Notes under the pieces: model-generated
The model's input: the letters and a program-made list of their open reading frames with translations, nothing else
Databases searched by the model: none
What the model was told of the DNA's origin: nothing
NCBI GenBank assembly: GCA_964568355.1
Contig: CAZMRK010000690.1
Coordinates: 1-12,429 of the forward strand
Direction of reading: 5' to 3'
Length of the DNA: 12,429 nucleotides
DNA from: JAJPJX01 sp964568355
GTDB lineage: Bacteria > Acidobacteriota > Terriglobia > Bryobacterales > Bryobacteraceae
Program-made: the position numbers and the translations under genes
In this document: piece by piece, positions 7,154-12,429 of the stretch
How the letters are laid out: every line of letters begins with the position of its first letter
Numbering within the stretch: position 1 is the stretch's first letter

Positions 7154-7501
7154 ATGAAAGAAAAAACAGACGTCCAACAGGGCACGCTGGCGCTGATGGT
7201 GCTCAAAACGCTGGATATTCTGGGACCACTGCACGGCTACGGCATTGCCAGGCGGATCGAACAGATCAGCGGAGATCTTCTCACGCTGAACCAGGGCACC
7301 CTCTATCCGGTGCTATTGAAACTGGAGCAGGAGGGCTCTATTGCGTCCGAATGGGGCGTTTCCGAAAACAACCGCAAGGCGCGCTTCTATCGATTGACAG
7401 ACGACGGCCGCAAGCAATTGCAGGCCGAAGCCCGAAGCTGGGAACAGACGGCCGCTATTATCGGACGGTTCTTCGCCGTCAAGGCAACGGATCTGAAATG
7501 A
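7154..7501 (+). CDS. PadR-family transcriptional regulator
   Basis: This 115-residue protein is the typical length for the short PadR regulators that accompany acidobacterial permeases. The winged-helix signature is complete: QGTLALMVLKTL (9-20), GPLHGYGIARRIEQIS (24-39), NQGTLYPVLLKLEQEGSI (46-63) and the wing KARFYRLTDDGRKQL (75-89), followed by a short dimerisation helix. I chose ATG 7154 because homologues begin just before the KTDVQQGTL stretch; GGAAG lies 4 nt upstream. ATG 7133 in the same frame, with AGGAAA at 7121-7126 and 6-nt spacing, would add seven residues and has the better ribosome site. Its stop overlaps the permease start by ATGA, so the two are one operon. PadR proteins usually repress their own operon in response to a ligand; the ligand is unknown here. 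It may also act on the divergent hydrolase gene. Confidence 0.93.
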   Translation: MKEKTDVQQGTLALMVLKTLDILGPLHGYGIARRIEQISGDLLTLNQGTLYPVLLKLEQEGSIASEWGVSENNRKARFYRLTDDGRKQLQAEARSWEQTAAIIGRFFAVKATDLK

Positions 7502-10278
7502 GAGCAATCAGGCGATTCTTCAAACGGTTGAGGTCCTGGACGACAGCGCGGCAGGACGAAGAACGGCTACAGGCGGAAATTGAAGAACATCTCGCCTTGC
7601 AGACCGCCGATCTCATTCGAGCCGGTTTATCGCCGGTTGAGGCGCGCCGCCAGGCTGTACTGAAGTTCGGAGCCGTGGAAGCAATGAAGGAAAGCTATCG
7701 GGATCAAAGAGGACTGCCGTTTCTGGAGACGCTGCTACAGGATACGCGCCAGGCGCTGCGGCGCTTGCGGGGGGCACCGGCCTTCACCATCGCGACGGTG
7801 CTGACGCTGGCGCTGGGCATTGGCGCGACCACCTCGATTTTCAGCCTGGTGCATGCCATTCTGCTGAAGTCGCTGCCGGTAGCGAAACCCGGCGAGTTGT
7901 ACCGGCTCGGGACAGAAGCCCGGTGTTGCTACTGGGGCGGATATAGCCAGGAGAGAGAGTTCTCGCTGGTCTCCTACGACTTGTACCGATACTTTCAGAA
8001 TCATACGAGCGGCTTTGCGGAACTGGCGGCGTTCTCCGCGATCGAGCCGCTGTTTGGGGTCCGGAGAACGGGCAACGCGGAGCCGGCGCAAAGCTATCCG
8101 GGAGAGTTCGTTTCGGGAAATTATTTCACGATGTTCGGCATAAGGGCCTATGTGGGACGCGCGTTCACGGCGGCAGATGATCGCCCCGGCTCACCACCGG
8201 TCGCGGTGATGAGTTTTCGCTTATGGCAGCAAAAATATGGACTAGATCCGTCCGTCATCGGCAGCGTTTTCAATGTGAATCATCAGCCATTTACCGTCGT
8301 GGGAATCGCACCGCCGGGTTTCTTTGGCGACAGGCTGCGCAGCAGTCCGCCCGATTTCTTTCTGCCGTTGAATACCGAACCGCTCCTGGAGGGCGAGCTG
8401 AACAAGCACTACACTCACTGGCTGGACCTCATCGGCCGAATCCGGCCCGGCGAAACGCCTGCGGCCATCGAGGCCGAGATGCGGGTGGAACTCAAGCAGT
8501 GGCTGCGCTCGCACTGGGGTGAGATGAGCGCCAACGATCGCGCGAAATTGAATGAGCAGACCTTGTTCCTGAGACCTGGCGGCAGCGGGATCAGCAGCAT
8601 GCGCGAGGAATATGAGCGCTGGCTTCAGATTCTGATGATGGTTACCGGATTTGTGCTGCTCATTGTCAGCGCGAATGTGGCCAACCTTATGCTCGTTCGG
8701 GGCCTGGAGCGGCGGCGCCAGATCGCATTGAGTATGGCGCTAGGGGCAGGGGCTTCACGGGTGGTGAAACAGTCCCTCACCGAAAGCATCCTGCTCTCCC
8801 TGCTGGGAGGCGCTGCAGGTCTGGCAGTCGCATTCGCAGGCACGCGCCTGATTCTGGATGTTGCCTTTCCCAGAATGAATGGATGGTCTGGTATCCCCAT
8901 CGCTGCGGCGCCCTCCATGACAGTGCTGCTCTTCGCCTTCGCCGTTTCGTTGATCACCGGACTCGCCTTCGGCATCGCGCCTGCGTGGATGGCCACTCGA
9001 ATCGATCCGATGGAAGCGCTTCGCGGAACCGGCCGCTCCATGGTCCGTGCGGCTTCGCTCCCAAGGAAGACGCTGGTGGTGCTCCAGTCCGCGCTTTCGC
9101 TGGTGTTGCTATCGGCATCAGGACTGCTCGTGGCCGCGCTGCACCACCTGGAGAATCAGGATTTTGGATTCCAGCAGGATCAGCGCATGGTGGTACACAT
9201 CGATCCGAGGCTGGGCAGCTATCGTCTCGACCAACTCACGCCGCTTTACCGGAGGATCCAGGATTCCCTGTCCGGCACTCCCGGCGTTTCCGCGGTCGCA
9301 CTTTCTCAATACTCACCGCTGAGCGGCAATCAGTGGGGCGCCGGCATCTGGGTGGATGGACATCCGCCACCGGGTCCCTGGGAGGATAACTCCGCTTCGT
9401 GGAATCGAGTGACGGCGGGGTACTTTGACGTTATCGGAAATCCGATCCTGAGAGGACGAGGGATCTCGGCGCAGGATACGGCGACTTCCCGCCACGTCGC
9501 GGTGATCAACGAAGCGTTTGCACGAAGGTTTTTCGCGGCTGAAGATCCCATTGGAAGGCACTTCGGCCAGGACGGCGTCGGATCCGAGCGCGAATACGAG
9601 ATTGTGGGCATTGCGAAGGACGCCCGCTACCTGACTTCCCGGTTCGACCAGCCCATTGGTCCGTTCTTTTTCCTGCCGGAGGAGCAGCACGATTTCCTGC
9701 CGGGAGCCGCAGGAGCGGATGCCAACCCGGGCTCGCATTTCCTGCATGACATCGTCATTCTGACCAGGCCGGGGACCAGACTCTCCCCTGCGCAGGTGCG
9801 CCGGGCCATGGCTTTGGTAGACCCCAATCTGCCGATTGTCTCGACTCAGGCGCTGAAAGAACAGGTAGCCGGCCAGTTCCGGCAGCCGCGGTTGATCGCC
9901 CGGCTCACGTCCTTTTTCGGAGTCCTCGCCCTGGTCCTGGCTTCCATTGGCTTGTATGGCGTTACTGCTTACAACGTCGGACGCCGCGCGAGTGAGATTG
10001 GCGTCCGTATGGCGCTGGGCGCCAGTCGTGGCGACATTGTCCGGCTGGTACTGCGAGGCGCTTTCGCGCTGATTGTCTTTGGCCTTCTGGCCGGGCTGCC
10101 TTTGACATTTGCCGTTGGGCGATTTCTGGGCAGCCAACTCTACGGTATGGATCCCCACAATCCCGCCGTGACGCTGGCGGCCATCCTTTCGCTCGGGTTT
10201 TCGGCATTGGCCGCATCGTTCGTTCCCGCCTTTCGTGCAAGTTCCGCCTCGCCGCTCGATATTTTGCGGTCCGAGTAA
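7498..10278 (+). CDS. Acidobacterial duplicated orphan permease (ADOP; MacB/FtsX-type ABC permease)
   Basis: This is a 926-residue inner-membrane protein. Residues about 15-75 are the permease prefix helices (ARQDEERLQAEIEEHLALQ, GLSPVEARRQAVLKFG). About eight membrane segments follow: about 96-120, 376-402, 430-450, 474-495, 525-548, 803-825, 856-878 and 891-912. Large periplasmic MacB-type domains lie between the first and second and between the fifth and sixth, so the FtsX half is duplicated. FtsX core motifs occur in both halves (ALSMALGAGASRVVKQSL; EIGVRMALGASRGDIVRLVL), with DPMEALR and SPLDILR closing each half. The first periplasmic domain carries the paired cysteines CCYWGG seen in this family. 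No ATPase gene is adjacent, which is why these are called orphan. They may serve lipoprotein or small-molecule export with a distant MacB-like ATPase, but the function is not established. ATG 7498 overlaps the padR stop (ATGA), giving coupled translation. The frame is also open upstream to 7351, inside padR, and I rejected that start. Confidence 0.93.
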   Translation: MRAIRRFFKRLRSWTTARQDEERLQAEIEEHLALQTADLIRAGLSPVEARRQAVLKFGAVEAMKESYRDQRGLPFLETLLQDTRQALRRLRGAPAFTIATVLTLALGIGATTSIFSLVHAILLKSLPVAKPGELYRLGTEARCCYWGGYSQEREFSLVSYDLYRYFQNHTSGFAELAAFSAIEPLFGVRRTGNAEPAQSYPGEFVSGNYFTMFGIRAYVGRAFTAADDRPGSPPVAVMSFRLWQQKYGLDPSVIGSVFNVNHQPFTVVGIAPPGFFGDRLRSSPPDFFLPLNTEPLLEGELNKHYTHWLDLIGRIRPGETPAAIEAEMRVELKQWLRSHWGEMSANDRAKLNEQTLFLRPGGSGISSMREEYERWLQILMMVTGFVLLIVSANVANLMLVRGLERRRQIALSMALGAGASRVVKQSLTESILLSLLGGAAGLAVAFAGTRLILDVAFPRMNGWSGIPIAAAPSMTVLLFAFAVSLITGLAFGIAPAWMATRIDPMEALRGTGRSMVRAASLPRKTLVVLQSALSLVLLSASGLLVAALHHLENQDFGFQQDQRMVVHIDPRLGSYRLDQLTPLYRRIQDSLSGTPGVSAVALSQYSPLSGNQWGAGIWVDGHPPPGPWEDNSASWNRVTAGYFDVIGNPILRGRGISAQDTATSRHVAVINEAFARRFFAAEDPIGRHFGQDGVGSEREYEIVGIAKDARYLTSRFDQPIGPFFFLPEEQHDFLPGAAGADANPGSHFLHDIVILTRPGTRLSPAQVRRAMALVDPNLPIVSTQALKEQVAGQFRQPRLIARLTSFFGVLALVLASIGLYGVTAYNVGRRASEIGVRMALGASRGDIVRLVLRGAFALIVFGLLAGLPLTFAVGRFLGSQLYGMDPHNPAVTLAAILSLGFSALAASFVPAFRASSASPLDILRSE

Positions 10279-10286
10279 CTCGGACC
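10268..10286. terminator. Perfect 8-bp inverted repeat with the permease stop codon as its loop
   Basis: GGTCCGAG (10268-10275) and CTCGGACC (10279-10286) are exact reverse complements; the three loop bases are the TAA stop of the permease. The stem is GC-rich and would form a stable RNA hairpin, but no T-run follows, so a classical intrinsic terminator is not supported. It also covers the -35 position of the promoter in front of the PLP enzyme gene, so it may equally be an operator. It could be a partial terminator, an mRNA 3'-end stabiliser or a regulator site. Confidence 0.5.
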
Positions 10287-10301
10287 ACAGGGCCGAACCG
10301 C

Positions 10302-10307
10302 TATAAT
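10302..10307 (+). promoter_or_regulatory. Consensus -10 box (TATAAT) for the PLP enzyme gene
   Basis: TATAAT is a perfect sigma-70-type -10 hexamer. The transcript would start near 10313-10315, giving a leader of about 34 nt that includes the strong Shine-Dalgarno sequence. At a 17-bp spacing the -35 hexamer is CTCGGA, a poor match, lying inside the inverted repeat. A weak -35 under a dyad is consistent with a regulated promoter, though that is inference. Confidence 0.55.
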
Positions 10308-10328
10308 CGAGAGTCCAAGCCGACAGAA

Positions 10329-10335
10329 AAGGAGG
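10329..10335 (+). promoter_or_regulatory. Strong ribosome binding site AAGGAGG deciding between TTG and ATG
   Basis: AAGGAGG is complementary to the anti-Shine-Dalgarno end of 16S rRNA and is the strongest such site in the window. It is 9 nt from TTG 10345 and 12 nt from ATG 10348, which are adjacent in-frame codons. ATG is the better codon and TTG has the better spacing; the protein differs by a single residue. Confidence 0.7.
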
Positions 10336-10347
10336 TTCCCGAGATTG

Positions 10348-11937
10348 ATGTCAGGGTTCAACCGGAGAGACCTATTTCGCCGAGGCAGCCTGCTGGCTCT
10401 GCCTGCGTGGCTGAAGCGTCCGCTGGCCGCGGCTGCGGGGCTGAAGGCAGGAAAAAATATTTACGAATCGATCGGTGTCCGCCCGCTGATCAATTGCCGG
10501 GGAACGCTGACGATCATCGGCGGCTCGCTCGAACTGCCGGAAGTTCGCGCTGCCAAGGAGGCCGCGGCCCAGCACTACGTTCAGCTTGACGAACTGATGG
10601 AGGCGATCGGCAAGCGCCTGGCCGAACTGACTGGCGCCGAGTCGGGCATGGTGAGCTCGGGCTGCGCGGCAGGCCTGGCCCACGCCACGGCTGCTTGCGT
10701 GGCCGGGGGCAATCCCGATCTGCATGTCCGCATCCCCAATCTGGCCGGCTTTCCCAAGGACGAAGTGATCATCCCGAAGCATTCCCGCAACGTCTACGAT
10801 GCGGCCGTGCGCTCCATCGGCGTGCGGGTGATCGAGGTGGAGACCACTGCGCAATTCGAGGCGGCTCTGGGGCCGCGGGTGGCGATGGTGTATGTCTTCG
10901 CCGGTCCGCGGGCGGAAAAGGGGCCGCTACCGTTCGACGACATTACGCGTATCGCCCGCCAGAAGAATGTGCCGGTGCTGGTGGATGCGGCGGCGGAAAT
11001 TCTCACCGTCCCGAGCGTACATTTGCAGCGCGGAGCCACCCTGGTGGGTTATAGCGGCGGCAAATGCCTGCGCGGTCCACAGTGCGCCGGGCTGCTGCTG
11101 GGCCGCAAGGACCTCATCAAAGCCGCCTGGGTGCACAGCGCGCCGCACCACGGTTACGGCCGCACCATGAAAGTCGGCAAGGAAGAGGCCATGGGGATGC
11201 TCATGGCCGTGGAGATGTGGGTGAAGCGCGATCACCAGGCGGAATGGTCTACCTGGATGGCCTGGCTGGACCATATCGCCAAGCGGGTCTCGGAGATAGA
11301 CGGCGTCACCACGTCCGTGCACGAGACCAAGGAGCTTTCCAATCGCACGCCCAACCTGACCATCCGCTGGGACACTACTAAGCTGGGGATCACCGGCGAG
11401 GAGGTCTCACAGACGCTCTACAGCACCGAGCCGCGGATCGCCTTAGGAGGCGGCGGATTCCGGCGGCGCGGCGGTGGCGGCGAGAACGAAACCAGCATCT
11501 CCGTGACGGCTTACATGATGCAGGCGGGAGATGAAAAGGTCGTCGCCGACCGGATTCACGCGGTGCTGGCGGCGGCCCCGAAGACAGGCAAAGCAAAACC
11601 GTCGCGCAAGCCGCCGGCAGGCGACCTGACCGGGCGCTGGGACGTGCACATCGAATACGCGGCCGGCAGTTCAGACCACGTGCTCTATCTCAAACAGGAC
11701 GGCAACCGCATCCAGGGTACCCATCAAGGCGATTTTGTAGCCCGGGATCTGGCCGGTAGCGTCGACGGGGACGCTGTCGATCTGCGGAGTTCGCTCACTG
11801 AGACAGTGCATGGCGACGCGCTGAGCTTCCACTTCAAAGGCAGCTTGAACGGCGACATCCTGAGCGGCGATCTGGATATGGGCGAGTACCTAAGCGCCCG
11901 TTGGAGCGCGACTCGGCACCGGTTCGGCCGGGCATAA
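10348..11937 (+). CDS. Tat-exported SelA-like PLP-dependent enzyme with C-terminal lipocalin-like domain
   Basis: This is a 529-residue protein. The N-terminus NRRDLFRRGSLLALPAW is a twin-arginine signal, implying folded export with cofactor already loaded. Residues about 37-412 match the SelA / D-glucosaminate-6-phosphate ammonia-lyase-like fold-type I group: SIGVRPLINCRGTLTIIGGS, MVSSGCAAGLAHATAACVAG (101-120), LVDAAAE with Asp213 placed to contact the PLP ring nitrogen, and YSGGKCLRGPQCAGLLLG with Lys239 as the likely Schiff-base lysine, then GRTMKVGKEEAMG. A glycine/arginine-rich loop (GGGGFRRRGGGG, 367-378) interrupts the C-terminal lobe. After a Lys/Pro linker (411-424) comes a beta-rich domain (DLTGRWDVHIEY, YLKQDGNRIQGTHQGDF, LNGDILSGDLDMGEY) like the barrel modules appended to many acidobacterial exported amidohydrolases. 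The reaction is probably lyase- or racemase-like on an amino acid or amino sugar; the substrate is unknown. It has its own promoter and precedes a cytochrome gene by 4 nt. Confidence 0.88.
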   Translation: MSGFNRRDLFRRGSLLALPAWLKRPLAAAAGLKAGKNIYESIGVRPLINCRGTLTIIGGSLELPEVRAAKEAAAQHYVQLDELMEAIGKRLAELTGAESGMVSSGCAAGLAHATAACVAGGNPDLHVRIPNLAGFPKDEVIIPKHSRNVYDAAVRSIGVRVIEVETTAQFEAALGPRVAMVYVFAGPRAEKGPLPFDDITRIARQKNVPVLVDAAAEILTVPSVHLQRGATLVGYSGGKCLRGPQCAGLLLGRKDLIKAAWVHSAPHHGYGRTMKVGKEEAMGMLMAVEMWVKRDHQAEWSTWMAWLDHIAKRVSEIDGVTTSVHETKELSNRTPNLTIRWDTTKLGITGEEVSQTLYSTEPRIALGGGGFRRRGGGGENETSISVTAYMMQAGDEKVVADRIHAVLAAAPKTGKAKPSRKPPAGDLTGRWDVHIEYAAGSSDHVLYLKQDGNRIQGTHQGDFVARDLAGSVDGDAVDLRSSLTETVHGDALSFHFKGSLNGDILSGDLDMGEYLSARWSATRHRFGRA

Positions 11938-11941
11938 ATTT

Positions 11942-12429
11942 ATGATCCGGACCGGCCTGCTGTTGCTCTGTGTCTTGTTTTCGGAAGGCTTCGCTCAGGA
12001 GATGGGCCCAGGAGATGGCGGCGGTCAGAAGCTGTTCCAGGCCCGCTGCGCCGGGTGCCATGGAATGGACGGGGGAGGGGGCGAGTACGGTCCCAACATC
12101 GTGGATATGCGCCGGCGGGGTGGGGGACGGGCGCGCCGGGATCTGCACGAGGTGATCCGGAACGGTATTCCTGATGCCGGGATGCCGGCGTTTGCGCTTC
12201 CGCCGGCAGAGGTGGATGCGCTGGCGGCCTATGTGGCGGGTCTGCGTGCGCCCGCGGCGGACCACCCTGCTGCGGGGAATCCGGCGGCCGGCGAGCGGTT
12301 CTTCTTTGGCGCAGGCAAATGCTCCGGCTGTCATATGGTGAAGGGGCGCGGCGGCGTGGTGGGACCGGACCTGACCAATCTGGCGCGGGAGCGGCGGCTG
12401 GGGCAGATCGAGCAGGCACTCCAAAAACC
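11942..12429 (+). CDS. Exported diheme c-type cytochrome, 3' end off the window
   Basis: The frame is open from ATG 11942 to the window edge (162 codons). Residues 1-18 form a signal peptide (TGLLLLCVLFSEGFA). Two class I cytochrome c units are visible: CAGCH at 36-40 with GPNIVDMRRRG and the Met81 ligand in GMPAF, and CSGCH at 127-131 followed by GGVVGPDLTNLARER, whose Met ligand lies beyond the edge. Between them is a DALAAYVAGLRAP helix and a Pro/Ala linker. Heme attachment would occur in the periplasm. In related genomes such diheme units are often the N-terminal part of larger PQQ-binding or other dehydrogenase-associated cytochromes, so the missing part matters. Only 4 nt separate it from the PLP enzyme stop and no separate ribosome site is seen, so it is likely translationally coupled to that enzyme. 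Confidence 0.88.
   Translation, partial: MIRTGLLLLCVLFSEGFAQEMGPGDGGGQKLFQARCAGCHGMDGGGGEYGPNIVDMRRRGGGRARRDLHEVIRNGIPDAGMPAFALPPAEVDALAAYVAGLRAPAADHPAAGNPAAGERFFFGAGKCSGCHMVKGRGGVVGPDLTNLARERRLGQIEQALQK

Noticed and set aside
7351..7497. Upstream extension of the permease frame
   Set aside because: It lies inside padR; the ATGA overlap at 7498 and the usual permease prefix domain give a better start.
9313..10158. Minus-strand open frame of 281 codons
   Set aside because: It is antisense to the second half of the permease, where FtsX motifs fix the true frame.
7498..10278. Complete MacB exporter
   Set aside because: There is no Walker A or Walker B ATPase sequence in the gene or beside it, so it is an orphan permease.
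11834..12424. Minus-strand frames opposite the PLP enzyme tail and cytochrome
   Set aside because: The plus strand encodes two CXXCH motifs and a signal peptide in order; the minus translation is Pro/Arg-rich noise.

Overview
The window looks like a chromosomal segment from an Acidobacteriota genome of the Solibacter/Bryobacterales type. The basis is gene content: a PadR regulator overlapping an 'acidobacterial duplicated orphan permease' (ADOP), a planctomycete-type cytochrome/DUF1549-like protein behind a PPC-domain exported protein, two Tat-type signal peptides, and an exported c-type cytochrome. The DNA is GC-rich throughout with dense coding. I see no tRNA, rRNA, CRISPR array, insertion sequence or phage gene. 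The taxonomic call is inferred from family content, not from a marker gene.

Layout. Four genes run leftwards from a divergent promoter region at about 7042-7153. First is a Tat-signal, glycoside-hydrolase-like protein (4495-7041, GTG start). After a 156-nt gap comes a B12-binding-type radical SAM protein (2761-4338). After a 79-nt gap comes an exported PPC-domain protein (936-2681). Its stop codon overlaps the start of an exported Ig-like/heme-motif protein (939-1, cut by the window edge). Four genes run rightwards: a PadR-family repressor (7154-7501) overlaps by ATGA with an orphan MacB/FtsX-type permease (7498-10278). An inverted repeat with a TAA loop, a perfect TATAAT box and a strong Shine-Dalgarno sequence follow. 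They lead into a Tat-signal SelA-like PLP enzyme with an extra C-terminal beta domain (10348-11937) and, 4 nt later, an exported diheme c-type cytochrome (11942-edge).

How the genes may work together. Six of the eight genes encode proteins with an export signal, and several carry cofactor motifs (heme c in two, PLP in one). PadR plus ADOP is a recurrent acidobacterial pair in which PadR probably controls the permease gene. Because PadR is encoded next to the divergent promoter, it could also affect the hydrolase gene. The PPC/DUF1549-like pair is a recognisable secreted module of unknown substrate. The most unusual gene is the Tat-exported SelA-like PLP enzyme fused to a lipocalin-like domain and tightly linked to a cytochrome c. 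A periplasmic PLP enzyme coupled to electron transfer is only an inference from this arrangement.
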